Source: Desulfonema magnum (GTDB lineage: Bacteria; Desulfobacterota; Desulfobacteria; Desulfobacterales; 4be13). Taken from it: a DNA stretch of 64,000 nucleotides. The notes under the pieces were generated by a model. That model had not been told where the DNA came from, searched no databases, and saw only the letters and a list, made by a program, of their open reading frames with translations. The position numbers were made by a program, and so were the translations under genes. Shown in pieces: positions 25,433 to 36,023 of this stretch (position 1 is its first letter; each line of letters opens with the position of its first letter). The stretch spans positions 6,841,633-6,905,632 of the forward strand of contig NZ_CP061800.1 of the NCBI RefSeq assembly GCF_017377395.1, read 5' to 3'.

Positions 25433-28400
25433 ATGAGCATTGATCAGAAAACGATAGGTGAAATTTTCGGACAAGCAAGTAATGCCTCAGACTTTTTTTA
25501 TGAACTGGGCGGGATTGTCCTTGATGAGTTCTCATATATCAGGATTATTGGGCAGATTGAACGGGCAGAGGGACCTGATACTTATAAGATGTTGAAAGCT
25601 TGCCTGCAAAGGGTTTTAAGACCTTACTGTCATATCAACTCCATTCCGAATGATGCTAGTCAGAAAAGGCTAAGAGCTGTTTTAAGTCTGTATTTTGTCT
25701 GGGAAGGAGTTTTCTCTTACGGACAAGCCGCAGGGCATGAGCTTTGGCCTCATATCTTTAACGGGCTTTTGCTACCCTGTGATGCAAATGCATCAGCTCA
25801 ATGTGGGAGACTTTTCCTTCAAACACTTCAGGAAAACGACTTAGAAACATTTGAGCATGTTCAAGGTGGTTTGATCTATGTGACTAAAATTTTGTTGCAT
25901 GGTCTTATTCCGGAAATTCATTTGAACAGATTCATAAAGGAATTAGTTGTCCCTGAGCAGAGCAATATCAGAGGAAACTATCTGACGGGCAATCATCTTA
26001 TTGATAAAATACGAAACAGTAATGAACTTGAATGCCAACCTAAGACCATTCAGCGATTTATCAAATATGGCTGGCCTGTCAATGCCCAGATTCTTGATAA
26101 ATTTTGGGATATGGTTAAAAATTGGGACAGGAATGGTCAGGAACAATGGTGGCGCTGGGGGCTGCCCAAATACATGGTGGATGCTTTCAGTGAGTCAGTA
26201 AACAGACCCCAGCTTGTTGCAATAAAAAAGCGAAATAAAAAAGAGGGATTTGGCGGAAGACCGCATTTGTCGTTTGATTTTGAAAGCGAGTTTCCCATGC
26301 TTATCATCCCCCCTCAGGAAACGTGCCGAGACTCTCACCTTGAGATTTGCCATTGCCCTCTGGATGCCCCTCAACAAGAATTATCCGAAACAACGAAAAT
26401 CAGTTCTGTATATATAGATGGGAAATATTACTCTGATAACCGAAATGACTCAGTATATCCCTCAAATTTCTGGCGTGTTCAAGTCCTTGGCAATGACTTT
26501 ATGTCTGTTCGTTACGATTTCCCTGTCGGGGATGATGGAAACGCTGTGCCATTTTATCTGTTCAATTCTGAAACCTCCAAACTGATTGGCAATTTTCCTG
26601 AAAATTGCCCAAAAGAGATCATCATTGTTTACCCGAAACAGTCTGACTTTGATTTGGATGGCGGAACAAGGCTGACAGAAGCTATTCCGCTTTATCATAA
26701 ATGGAAAGCGTGGCAATATGTCATCTGTGAATTGGAAGAGGAAGAGAGTGTTAGTTTTTTTTATGAGGGGCTGAATGCCTGTTTAACCGGACAGATATAC
26801 GAAACAATTTCCTTCCGCTGGCAAACTTCAAAACAGAATCGTGTACAGCTTGCAGGTGAGTCTGTGGGTCCGTCCTGGATCCGATGTGCTGATGATCGTC
26901 CCATTATTACCGATTATAAAGATGTTCAATTCGTTTTCACACAGCGAGGCTATATGTCCGGTGAATTGATCTGCCTTGATTCTGATGATCAGACTCGGGG
27001 ACGATTCTTCAAGCTTGAATTTCAAAAAACAGGTCATGGCTTTTCAGCCACTTTTCCTGATATGAACATAAGACCGGGAACCTATAAAGTTCATTTCCGA
27101 GGCGCTATCGGTTTGGATGATCTTACTCTTAACTTTGTTTTTTTGCCTATAAATGAACACAGAAGAATTTTTAGTGCTGATCATCCTCTGATTGCTGACA
27201 GTTTTCGTATCGGCTTTTCACAGCAGATACTTTTTGAACCCATTGACAACACAGATGTTTCTATGTCTGAGTCAAAAGTGCTTGATATTTCGTTGAAGGA
27301 AGATAACGGAGATGCGTTTTGCGCGTTGAAGCTTTTCCCGAATTCTCTGCGACCCATTATTCTCCTGCTTGCCAGGAGCGATATCCGATGGGTGCGCCAC
27401 AGCGAAGAAGAACACATTGACTGGTGTTTCTGGCGCTCAAGAAATGAGGATATTACGGTTCAACGTATGGATGAATTAGACAGGGAAAATTTGCTGGCAC
27501 TTGTTGAAATTGATCATATTTCAGAGTTGTTATCAAAAAAGTTGCAGAAAAATAAAAATAAGCTGAGATTGCTGTTTGAAAACACAACAGACAATACGCG
27601 AATATCTCTGATGTCTGACGAGGTGCGAAATTACAAGCGTAACAGCAGAATATGGATTGTTCGTTTGGACAAATTCTCTGATCAGTTAAAATCTTCTCTG
27701 AGAGGGATTGAATCTGGGAGTCTGAGGTTTGATGATTATGGGGGACAGGAAAGGCCGGTTTTGTTTACCTTGCTGAGAAAACCGGAATTTAAAGATTTCA
27801 AAGTCCGATCTGTCAGAACGGATAAAGATTCTGAAACGCTTAACGTCACTTGGACACCCCATCCCAATGAGCCTCGTAAAAATCGGGTATTAAATTTTTA
27901 CGCTTCAGATGACCCCGCAAAATCTATCCGGAAAAACATAAAAGACGGGGAACAGCCACCCGTTAAAATAAAGCTGAACCCACCGGGTAAGCCAGAAATA
28001 TGGGTCGCTGAAATTGACGTTCAGAAGTCACGATTTGGCTTCAATCGTTTTGCAGATAAGACATCAAAACCTCAGTCAAAATGGATGCGGATATCTTCGG
28101 GGTGGATGGACTGGCTGGAATGGCCTGATATTCAGGCTGATGATATAATGACCCAAACACCTTTTTCTGAAAATCTGGCCCATGAAGATAACATAACTTC
28201 CTGGCCATGGTGCTATTTTTTATACCTTTTTTATCACGGTGACAGCCAACATCTGCATCGTGAATTAAGAACGATTTCAGGTGATCATATCATCCGAAAA
28301 GCCTTACCATTTTCTTCGGGAAATATCTGGTATGCAAGAGACCCCTCAAGGACCTGCCTTTCCCTTAAAATCAAGCCATCAACAATCGAACATAAAGATT

Positions 28401-29803
28401 TTTCGTGTTTTCAAAACTGCAAGCCTTTTCAGTGGGGCCAGGTTCCCGAGGGAATTGAAATCGAACTTTGTATGAATACAAGTCATCGTTACTTGGGAGA
28501 ATCCGGTACGATTTGGTGTTGTTGCCGAGAAAAAGGCAATATGGCTCCGGTTATGAAGTCGGATTCAGAGAAATTCTCTTTGTCAGCGTGGCTTATGAGT
28601 GCTGTATCTCCCTCTGAAAAAGGGTCTGTCGTTGCACAATTACCCATTGAAAGGCTATGGGATAATCCTCCCTTGTTGCCAATATTAGGAAAGCTGCCTC
28701 GCAAGGATTCTTTTTTTATCCAAGAGGAGAAAAAAGACCAAGTTGTAAAACATAACAAAGACCTTAATACTGATTCGCCTTTAAAAATTGCGCTTGCGGA
28801 ATCTCTGTCTAAAAAGAAGGATTCATTGTCCGTAAGTCCAGAAGATAATAAACGCGCCTTTTCCTTAGTTGAACGCTGGAAAAGATGGTCTGAAGGCAGT
28901 GAGGTCAATTCCCTTTTACGCAGAATGATAAGCGGACGTTCAGAATACAGCCCTGTCCAGATAATTACAGGAGCAGCAGCGTTTATTATCAGGTTAAAGG
29001 CTAACGGGTATGAGCATTCGATCTTTAAGAATAAGAGCGATGACCAGCACTTCGGAAAATTGAAAAAACTTCTTGATGATACACTTGATTTTATACATGA
29101 CTTTCTCCCCCAGGCATTTTTAAGAGACCTTATTTTAAGCGAGCTGATCATAAGCTGGTATTGGAACAAAAGGCTTTACCAGTCTTCCAAAGATAAAAGT
29201 TCTGCCAGAGAACTTGAAAGACTGCAAGACAGACAGAAGAGAAAAATCCCTGAACCGATATCCTCGCCAAAATCAGCACAATCAACAGAGAAAATAGAGC
29301 ATCCTGGAAAAATCGTCGGTTCTCTTCCAGTGAAAACAGGGAAAAACAGAATACACTCTACCCATCTTTATGAACAGAATTTAAAAAATATTTGGAGCGG
29401 ACCTTTCACTAATAATGATTTCATTGATAACGGATATAATACCGTGACAGATCGCGTTACAGGACTGATGTGGCAAAAGCGCGGATCGCCCAAACCAATA
29501 AAATTGGCCCAAGTAAAAACTTACATTGAGAAACTTAATGATGAATGTTTTGCCGGATATTCTGACTGGCGGGTTCCAAGTCTGGAAGAACTCGGAACTC
29601 TGCTGACTCATAATAAAGAATCCAGAAACAAGGGGCTGTTTGCGTATTTTATTGATCCGATATTCTGTCAAAAGAAGACATCGTTCTGGGCTTCGGATGT
29701 TTTATTTCAGTATATCAGCTTTTATAGTGGCAGTGTTAAATATGGTAATGACAGACTAAAGAATTATGTCAGAGCGGTTCGTTCAGAACCGTCAACCACT
29801 TAA
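25433..29803 (+). CDS. 1456-residue protein of unknown fold with C-terminal DUF1566 domain
   Basis: Starts at ATG 25433 after CAAGGAGG. Residues 1-250 are helical. A long central part (about 250-900) is beta-rich and looks like several immunoglobulin-type sandwiches, with many WR/WY motifs. Residues about 1100-1230 form another helical region (FSLVERWKRWSEGSEVNSLL). The last 130 residues match DUF1566: YNTVTDRVTGLMWQKRG, then FAGYSDWRVPSLEELGTLL, FWASD and a terminal KNYVRAVRS. No nuclease, ATPase or membrane motif is recognised. There is no signal peptide. It lies 48 bases before the giant helicase gene on the same strand, so the two probably act together; I infer a substrate- or phage-recognition role for this partner. 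Confidence 0.7.
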   Translation: MSIDQKTIGEIFGQASNASDFFYELGGIVLDEFSYIRIIGQIERAEGPDTYKMLKACLQRVLRPYCHINSIPNDASQKRLRAVLSLYFVWEGVFSYGQAAGHELWPHIFNGLLLPCDANASAQCGRLFLQTLQENDLETFEHVQGGLIYVTKILLHGLIPEIHLNRFIKELVVPEQSNIRGNYLTGNHLIDKIRNSNELECQPKTIQRFIKYGWPVNAQILDKFWDMVKNWDRNGQEQWWRWGLPKYMVDAFSESVNRPQLVAIKKRNKKEGFGGRPHLSFDFESEFPMLIIPPQETCRDSHLEICHCPLDAPQQELSETTKISSVYIDGKYYSDNRNDSVYPSNFWRVQVLGNDFMSVRYDFPVGDDGNAVPFYLFNSETSKLIGNFPENCPKEIIIVYPKQSDFDLDGGTRLTEAIPLYHKWKAWQYVICELEEEESVSFFYEGLNACLTGQIYETISFRWQTSKQNRVQLAGESVGPSWIRCADDRPIITDYKDVQFVFTQRGYMSGELICLDSDDQTRGRFFKLEFQKTGHGFSATFPDMNIRPGTYKVHFRGAIGLDDLTLNFVFLPINEHRRIFSADHPLIADSFRIGFSQQILFEPIDNTDVSMSESKVLDISLKEDNGDAFCALKLFPNSLRPIILLLARSDIRWVRHSEEEHIDWCFWRSRNEDITVQRMDELDRENLLALVEIDHISELLSKKLQKNKNKLRLLFENTTDNTRISLMSDEVRNYKRNSRIWIVRLDKFSDQLKSSLRGIESGSLRFDDYGGQERPVLFTLLRKPEFKDFKVRSVRTDKDSETLNVTWTPHPNEPRKNRVLNFYASDDPAKSIRKNIKDGEQPPVKIKLNPPGKPEIWVAEIDVQKSRFGFNRFADKTSKPQSKWMRISSGWMDWLEWPDIQADDIMTQTPFSENLAHEDNITSWPWCYFLYLFYHGDSQHLHRELRTISGDHIIRKALPFSSGNIWYARDPSRTCLSLKIKPSTIEHKDFSCFQNCKPFQWGQVPEGIEIELCMNTSHRYLGESGTIWCCCREKGNMAPVMKSDSEKFSLSAWLMSAVSPSEKGSVVAQLPIERLWDNPPLLPILGKLPRKDSFFIQEEKKDQVVKHNKDLNTDSPLKIALAESLSKKKDSLSVSPEDNKRAFSLVERWKRWSEGSEVNSLLRRMISGRSEYSPVQIITGAAAFIIRLKANGYEHSIFKNKSDDQHFGKLKKLLDDTLDFIHDFLPQAFLRDLILSELIISWYWNKRLYQSSKDKSSARELERLQDRQKRKIPEPISSPKSAQSTEKIEHPGKIVGSLPVKTGKNRIHSTHLYEQNLKNIWSGPFTNNDFIDNGYNTVTDRVTGLMWQKRGSPKPIKLAQVKTYIEKLNDECFAGYSDWRVPSLEELGTLLTHNKESRNKGLFAYFIDPIFCQKKTSFWASDVLFQYISFYSGSVKYGNDRLKNYVRAVRSEPSTT

Positions 29804-29851
29804 CTCCTTATCGTAAGGCTTTGTAATAAAATATTAAATGGAAATCATCCA

Positions 29852-32800
29852 ATGACTGACAAACGAATTGATCCGATCAGGGCCAGTGAAAACATCAGAG
29901 AGACGTATTTGCGCTATCTGATCACCACATTTGGGTTAAAAAATAAGAAATTAGCCAGACAGTTCCAGAATCTTGCAAAGACTTCCCAAGGGCTGTTCCG
30001 GGGGCCTGTTCTGGAAGCAACCCCCAAGTATAAAAAGGGCAAATCGCTTCTGGATATGATTACGGAAAAGAATTCCGTTTTAAGCCAGGAATTTATAAAT
30101 TATGCTCCTGATCTGAATGCAGATGCGCTTGAGAACTGTCTTCACCTGAAAAGAGAACTCTATTTTCATCAGGAAAACGCGTTAAGAAAAACCATCGGAG
30201 AGAACCGCAACATTGTTGTTGCCACGGGAACAGGATCAGGCAAGACCGAATGCTTTTTATTGCCGATCATAGATTATCTTTTAAAGGAACGCGCCGCGAA
30301 TCGCCTCGGCCCCGGGGTCAGGGCCCTTCTCCTTTATCCCATGAATGCCTTGGCAAACGATCAGGTGGCCCGACTGAGGAAATTGCTTCCGGCGCAAACC
30401 GGAATCACTTTCGGACGATATACAGGACAGACAGAACAGACCTATTATCAGGGCATTGAATCTTTTAAGCAGGAAAATGGCGAGATTCCTCAGCCAAATG
30501 AACTTTTCTGCCGGGATCAGATTCTCGGAAGAGAGCCGTTGGCAAGACACTGGCCCCACAAAGGTTCACCTGTTATTACAGGCCCGCCTCATATTTTGCT
30601 CACCAATTTTGCCATGCTGGAATATTTGCTGATGCGGCCCCAGGATTCTCTTTTATTTGACGGAGAGGCTGGCCATACCTGGCGGTTTCTGGTGCTGGAC
30701 GAAGCCCATGTTTATACCGGCGCGATGGGGTCTGAAATCGGATACCTGATGAGAAGGCTGAAAGATCGTATCTGCCAGTCTCAGAAAGGAAAGCTGCTTT
30801 GCATTGCTACCAGTGCGACCATTGGCGGAAAAAACAAAAAAACAAAACAAACCATTGCAAATTCTTTTAAAAATCTTTTCGGAGAGCCATTTGAAGCCGG
30901 AGATGTGATTACCGGAGATATTGTTCCTCCTAAAAAAATTCTGGAAAATTTTCCTGAGTGGGGGCACGGATGTTCCGATTTTTACAACTGTCTGGATGAT
31001 ATCATGCAGGAGCAGTATCATTCGATATCCGCTCTGACCGAATCGGTTCAAAAAAAGCTGGCCGCTGGAAATTCAGGAGAATGGCCGGATAAAAAAACAA
31101 TCGCCCGATCTGTTGATTCAGTCCGAAATCTGAAAAACATGGAACATGCCAAAGATTTTTTGATTTTTGCTCTGATGGCGGGTGACAAAAGAATGCGTTC
31201 TCTGATAAAAACGCTTGAAAATCAGCCGATATCCATTGAAAAGGCAGTGGAGATATTGTGGGGAGTCTCAGGAGCAGAGAGAGATACAGAGGCATTGAAA
31301 AAGAATCTCATCCAACTGGTTCATCTGGGATCACGAGCGAGACTGAAACAGGACAGCGCACCGTTATTAGCTGCCCGGTATCATTATTTTGTCCGGAGCC
31401 TTGAAGGCTTGTCTGTTTGTCTGCTCAAATCCGAGCAAAAAGACGAACAAAGCCAATGGCCCAGATTATTTATTGGTCGTCATCGGGAAATTCCGGACGC
31501 ACCTGGTGGAAAAGCCATTGCTTTTGAACTTCAGGCGTGCAGTCGGTGCGGACACCCTTTTCTTCACGGATATTTTCAGAACGTGGATGAGGGACATCGT
31601 TTTGTTTCATATGTTCAGAGAACACGGCTGGAAGACATGCAGGAAAGCGTCTGGCTGTCCATTGATTTGAAGCAGGCCGTTGAATCTGCCGAAGATGAAG
31701 AACCTTTAAGAGATGAAAAACCTCCGGTTTCAGGAGTTACAAGGCCAGGCCCCACACAGATGGGAGATGAGCAGTATCTTTGTCCGCGTTGCGGATTCAT
31801 CAGCGATAACAACACGCTTTCCTGTCCGTATTGCAGAAGACATGATTCCAAAAATTCTGAAGAGTGGTTTCCTGTGAGGCAGGTATATGCTAAAAACGGA
31901 TCCGTTGTAAAAACTTGTCCCGCCTGCGGGGGGCGCAGAAATTTTGCAGGGTCAATTATCCGGGCCTTTTCTCCGGGAGACGACGCAGCCAGTTCTGTTT
32001 TGACAGATGCCCTGATGGGCGATATCCCGCGGGTATCGGAGAAGCCTGAATCTGAAAAAGCTGAAAAAACAGAAAACCAGAAAAGCGGCGGAAGATTTGC
32101 GAGGTTGGCCACAGTCAAAAAAACAGTGTCCGAAGCATCAGGAAAACGCCGTCTTCTGGCGTTTAGCGATTCAAGACAGGATGCAGCTTATTTTGCCGCA
32201 TATCTCGACAGAACTGCAAACTATATTCTTCACCGCCAGTTGATTTTGAAGGCAGTAAAGAAACTTCTTAAACAAAATCCGGGCATTGAAGCTTTTGATC
32301 CGAATGATCTGATTACGCCTTTAATTGAGGAAGCTCAGGGGGTCGGCTTATTCGGTCTGAAGGATACGGAGCTTACCAAAAAGTCGGAAGTCAGCAAATG
32401 GATCAACGCTGAATTAATCGGTGTTCAACGCCGTTACGGTCTGGAAGGTGTGGGCCTGATTACCTGGGAATTAAAACACCGTGATGATTTGCTGCAAATT
32501 GTCAAGGAGGAGGAAGAGGGACTTATACAGGATTATCAGCTCAATGCTGAGGAATTTGTATTACTTCTTGAAATTTTTCTTACAGAGTTGCGCCGACGGA
32601 ATGTTTTACAAAACCTCATAAATGTACTCCCTAAAGACACATATTTTTGGCCTCGAAATCGTCCTTATAGCATTCGCCCCAATTCTGTTCATTCCAAATT
32701 GTCCATTGCCTCATGGTATCCCCAGGCAGCCAGAAATATCCGCTCCGATTTTTTGGAGAGGCTTTTTGAGCGGATGGAATTGAATCCGGACAAGCGGAGC

Positions 32801-35800
32801 ATCCATCAGATTTTGGAAGACTTGTGGGAACTTTCCATACAAGAAGAATTTGGAATTTGGGAGGAAGTCTCTTCTGTCAATAGATTGTGGGATGGCAGAG
32901 GAAACGACGGGGCTGTTCGGAGAGTCCGTTATGATGCTTGGATCGGACATTTGAGTTCAGGAGAGAATCTTTTCAAATGCGATACCTGCGGCAATCTGAG
33001 CCATATCAGCCTGAAAGGGGTTTGTCCTGTTTACAGATGTCCGGGGACACTGGAGCCTGTTGACCCGGATATCGAATTTGCGGAAAACCATTATCGCTAT
33101 CTGTATGAGGGCAAGCCGGTTCCCATTTCCGTTCTTGAGCATACCGCCCAGATTACGAGCCAGGAAGGCGCGGAGCGGCAGCGAAATTTTTCTGATGATG
33201 AACATTCTCTGAACATTCTGTCCTGTTCGACCACCTTTGAACTTGGTGTTGATGTGGGACAACTGCTTGCAGTGTTTCTGCGTAACGTCCCCCCTACAAT
33301 CGCAAATTATGTTCAGCGTTCAGGAAGAGCCGGAAGACGTCTGAGCGCGGCTGCATTTGTTCTCACCTATTGCAGAAGCCGCCCCCATGATTTGGGATAT
33401 TTTGACGATGTAAACAAACTCATCTCCGGAAAAGTTCAACCGCCAAAAATAAACATTGATAACAACAGAATTGCCAGACGGCATCTGCATTCAGCAGTTC
33501 TGTCGCATTTCTGGCGGATGATTCATCCTGAGCGGTTTGACGGGCCAGAGGGAAAATGGCGGGGAACCGTGCAATGGCTCTTTTTCGGACAGGAGAGCGC
33601 AGCCCAGATCGTTTATCGCTGGCTTCAGGAAGAACCCCGGGGACTTTTTGATGAGATTTCAAGAATTTTTCCTTCTGAAATCAGGAAATCTCTTGGATTT
33701 GACTCATGGAATTGGAGAGAGAAACTGGTTGAAAAAACCGAAGATGATGATGGAAAAAGCGCATGGGGCGGTCGTCTGGGACTGGCGCAGACTGAATTGC
33801 TTTCAGAATACAGCGAATATGAAAACCTGCAAAAGAAAATTCCGAAACTTTATTCCTATGTTGAGGCACAGAAAAATCGTCTTCAAAAGCGGCAAATCCT
33901 TGATTTTCTGGCTTCAAGAAATGTTCTCCCAAAATATGGTTTTCCTGTGGATGTTGTTCCGTTGAAATTGCAAAGCAAAGACGAATGGGCACAGAGAGTG
34001 GAACTGGATCGTGATCTCAAACTGGCATTAAGTGAATATGCTCCCGGATGTACCCTTGTTGCAAATGGAAAAATCATCAAAAGCTACGCACTGGAAAGGA
34101 TCTCAGGCAGGGCATGGCCTGAGTATCGTTTTGCCATTTGTGAGCAATGCGGAAAATTATACAGAACAGAAACATCTCACGGAGAATTGGAAACTGTTTG
34201 CGAATGCGGTCAGACACTTGAACCCCAGGGCAGCTTCGTGGAGCCGGTCTATGGTTTTAAAACTCAAATCAATGCAGATGGTCAGGAACCCGTGGAAATA
34301 AGACCCCAGAGAACTTTCTCCACCCGTGTCTATTTTTCTCATTACAGAGTCGCTCCGAAAGAGGATGAGTTTATCCGGGAAGGAAATCCCGATGAATTAT
34401 CAGGGATTCAAATTCAAAAAAGGTATTCGCGTTACGGGGTGCTTTCCGTATTCAATTTCGGACGTGCGAATCAGAAATTCTGGCTGTGTTCTTTCTGCGG
34501 ATACGGTGATGCAGGGGCAGAGAGACCCAAAAAGCACAAAACCCCCTGGGGGATGGATTGTAACGGACGGCTGAGAAAAGTCTGTCTCGGACATGAATTT
34601 CAAAGCGATGTTCTTGAACTCAGATTCCGCGGCGCAAGTTCGGCGCAGTATGACCAGGGATTCTGGCTTTCGCTTACTGCCGCGTTGCTGGCAGGCGCAT
34701 CAAAGGCACTGGATATTGAAAGAAATGATATTGACGGAACCGTGCTTCAGTTTGGCGGCGCGGGCTATCGTTCCCTCGTGCTTTTTGACAATGTTCCGGG
34801 TGGCGCGGGGCATGTTCGCAGGGTATATGAAAATCTGCAAGATGTCATGGAAGCGGCCTTTGGCATTGCAGACAGTTGTGTGGGATGTTCCAGAGATCAG
34901 TCCTGTCATGCGTGTCTGAGAAATTTTTATAATCAGTATGCCCATGATCTTCTGAAACGCGGACCCGTGGCAGATTTCTTAGCAAAGGCCATCAGCAGCA
35001 CATACCGGAAAAATGAGAACGGATATTTCCCGTTAGGTATCGCAGACAGCAGCCGATGGATTGAACAGCAGATCAGAAGGGCTGATGAAGTCCGGATGAT
35101 CATGGATGGCATTCCAGAATACCATCATGAAAAATCTGTGGGAAGAGATTGGTACAAAATTTTTTATGAGCTGGCAATGAAACACGCATTGGTCCATGTG
35201 TTTATCCGAGATGACCTGTACCGAATTGCATCATCAGGCACGCTGCAAAAAATCTCCATTCACGCACTGACTTTGCTTGCGGAGTTTCCAAATGTGGATA
35301 TATGGGTGATTCCCGATGCAGAAGAATGTCGTTCACAGTTGCACCTGAAAACCGACACAGGGGAATACGCTGTCCGATGGCCCGAAAACACCAATCCCTT
35401 TGCAGAAGCGGGACATGTTGAATTATCTGTACTTACCTCTTTTGTTGAATGCGTTAAAAAGGATTTTGATTTGCTTGCGGAGAAACATGGTGATCCCTCT
35501 CAGACAGCAACTCAGATGGCGGGACTTCTTCAGAAGACCAAAGTGATCCGGGTAAAAAGCGGTCTGAGACAATCGTGGAAAGACCTTTTGTCCGAGCATA
35601 TTCCGGAATTAATCGAACATGTCGAAATCTATGACCGTTTTCTGAGAAATCGCTATCAGTTCAAAAGTTTGGAAATGTTGATACATACCATTGCGCTTAA
35701 AGCTTCTCATACCGGAGTGAAAATAAAAGTGACGACATGTGATGAGGGAAGTGACAATATCCGTGAACAGTTCAGAAAAATTCAAAAAAAGTATGAGGAT

Positions 35801-35995
35801 AAGAACGTAAAGATAAAATACGATCTTCTGGATCCGTCCAGAGAAATCCCTCATTTCAGGAGAGTTCAAATTCAGGGGAAAGAGAATTGTTCTCTCTGGC
35901 TGGACAAAGGCGTTGACATTTTCAGATTTGAAGACTTTGACAAACCTTTATTTCATACTCTTGAAACCTATATTGTTGCAGAATATGATCAATAA
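29852..35995 (+). CDS. Giant DEAH helicase with zinc ribbons, DUF1998-like region and MIT_C/PLD-like tail
   Basis: 2047 residues. Superfamily-2 helicase: Walker A ATGTGSGKTE (124-132), LLYPMNALANDQ, DEAH at 283-286, SAT motif IATSATIG, and motif VI YVQRSGRAGRR (1153-1163), separated by a large insert (about 500-1050). CxxC clusters near 562, 644, 688, 1042, 1429 and 1545 suggest structural zinc ribbons. Around 1640-1710, LVLFDNVPGGAGHVRRVYE and CVGCSRDQSCHACLRNF are the MZB/DUF1998 hallmark shared with MrfA and DISARM DrmA/DrmB. The last 120 residues (VEIYDRFLRNRYQFKSLEML, HFRRVQI, SLWLDKGVDIFRF) resemble the phospholipase-D-like MIT C-terminal domain, by my reading. No methylase or nuclease motif of DISARM is adjacent. 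Expected role: ATP-driven translocation on invading DNA. Confidence 0.85.
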   Translation: MTDKRIDPIRASENIRETYLRYLITTFGLKNKKLARQFQNLAKTSQGLFRGPVLEATPKYKKGKSLLDMITEKNSVLSQEFINYAPDLNADALENCLHLKRELYFHQENALRKTIGENRNIVVATGTGSGKTECFLLPIIDYLLKERAANRLGPGVRALLLYPMNALANDQVARLRKLLPAQTGITFGRYTGQTEQTYYQGIESFKQENGEIPQPNELFCRDQILGREPLARHWPHKGSPVITGPPHILLTNFAMLEYLLMRPQDSLLFDGEAGHTWRFLVLDEAHVYTGAMGSEIGYLMRRLKDRICQSQKGKLLCIATSATIGGKNKKTKQTIANSFKNLFGEPFEAGDVITGDIVPPKKILENFPEWGHGCSDFYNCLDDIMQEQYHSISALTESVQKKLAAGNSGEWPDKKTIARSVDSVRNLKNMEHAKDFLIFALMAGDKRMRSLIKTLENQPISIEKAVEILWGVSGAERDTEALKKNLIQLVHLGSRARLKQDSAPLLAARYHYFVRSLEGLSVCLLKSEQKDEQSQWPRLFIGRHREIPDAPGGKAIAFELQACSRCGHPFLHGYFQNVDEGHRFVSYVQRTRLEDMQESVWLSIDLKQAVESAEDEEPLRDEKPPVSGVTRPGPTQMGDEQYLCPRCGFISDNNTLSCPYCRRHDSKNSEEWFPVRQVYAKNGSVVKTCPACGGRRNFAGSIIRAFSPGDDAASSVLTDALMGDIPRVSEKPESEKAEKTENQKSGGRFARLATVKKTVSEASGKRRLLAFSDSRQDAAYFAAYLDRTANYILHRQLILKAVKKLLKQNPGIEAFDPNDLITPLIEEAQGVGLFGLKDTELTKKSEVSKWINAELIGVQRRYGLEGVGLITWELKHRDDLLQIVKEEEEGLIQDYQLNAEEFVLLLEIFLTELRRRNVLQNLINVLPKDTYFWPRNRPYSIRPNSVHSKLSIASWYPQAARNIRSDFLERLFERMELNPDKRSIHQILEDLWELSIQEEFGIWEEVSSVNRLWDGRGNDGAVRRVRYDAWIGHLSSGENLFKCDTCGNLSHISLKGVCPVYRCPGTLEPVDPDIEFAENHYRYLYEGKPVPISVLEHTAQITSQEGAERQRNFSDDEHSLNILSCSTTFELGVDVGQLLAVFLRNVPPTIANYVQRSGRAGRRLSAAAFVLTYCRSRPHDLGYFDDVNKLISGKVQPPKINIDNNRIARRHLHSAVLSHFWRMIHPERFDGPEGKWRGTVQWLFFGQESAAQIVYRWLQEEPRGLFDEISRIFPSEIRKSLGFDSWNWREKLVEKTEDDDGKSAWGGRLGLAQTELLSEYSEYENLQKKIPKLYSYVEAQKNRLQKRQILDFLASRNVLPKYGFPVDVVPLKLQSKDEWAQRVELDRDLKLALSEYAPGCTLVANGKIIKSYALERISGRAWPEYRFAICEQCGKLYRTETSHGELETVCECGQTLEPQGSFVEPVYGFKTQINADGQEPVEIRPQRTFSTRVYFSHYRVAPKEDEFIREGNPDELSGIQIQKRYSRYGVLSVFNFGRANQKFWLCSFCGYGDAGAERPKKHKTPWGMDCNGRLRKVCLGHEFQSDVLELRFRGASSAQYDQGFWLSLTAALLAGASKALDIERNDIDGTVLQFGGAGYRSLVLFDNVPGGAGHVRRVYENLQDVMEAAFGIADSCVGCSRDQSCHACLRNFYNQYAHDLLKRGPVADFLAKAISSTYRKNENGYFPLGIADSSRWIEQQIRRADEVRMIMDGIPEYHHEKSVGRDWYKIFYELAMKHALVHVFIRDDLYRIASSGTLQKISIHALTLLAEFPNVDIWVIPDAEECRSQLHLKTDTGEYAVRWPENTNPFAEAGHVELSVLTSFVECVKKDFDLLAEKHGDPSQTATQMAGLLQKTKVIRVKSGLRQSWKDLLSEHIPELIEHVEIYDRFLRNRYQFKSLEMLIHTIALKASHTGVKIKVTTCDEGSDNIREQFRKIQKKYEDKNVKIKYDLLDPSREIPHFRRVQIQGKENCSLWLDKGVDIFRFEDFDKPLFHTLETYIVAEYDQ

Positions 35996-36023
35996 AGGGA
36001 AAAAAAATACAGATGCTTAAAAC

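Noticed and set aside
28489..29169. 226-residue minus-strand ORF inside the 1456-residue gene
   Set aside because: Antisense shadow; Ser/Leu-rich without any motif.
18493..35995. Reading the methylase, LexA and helicase together as one DISARM or BREX locus
   Set aside because: The methylase operon is on the opposite strand with its own terminator, LexA lies between, and no DrmB/DrmC, PglZ or BrxC is present; the helicase cassette has its own repeat-bounded limits.
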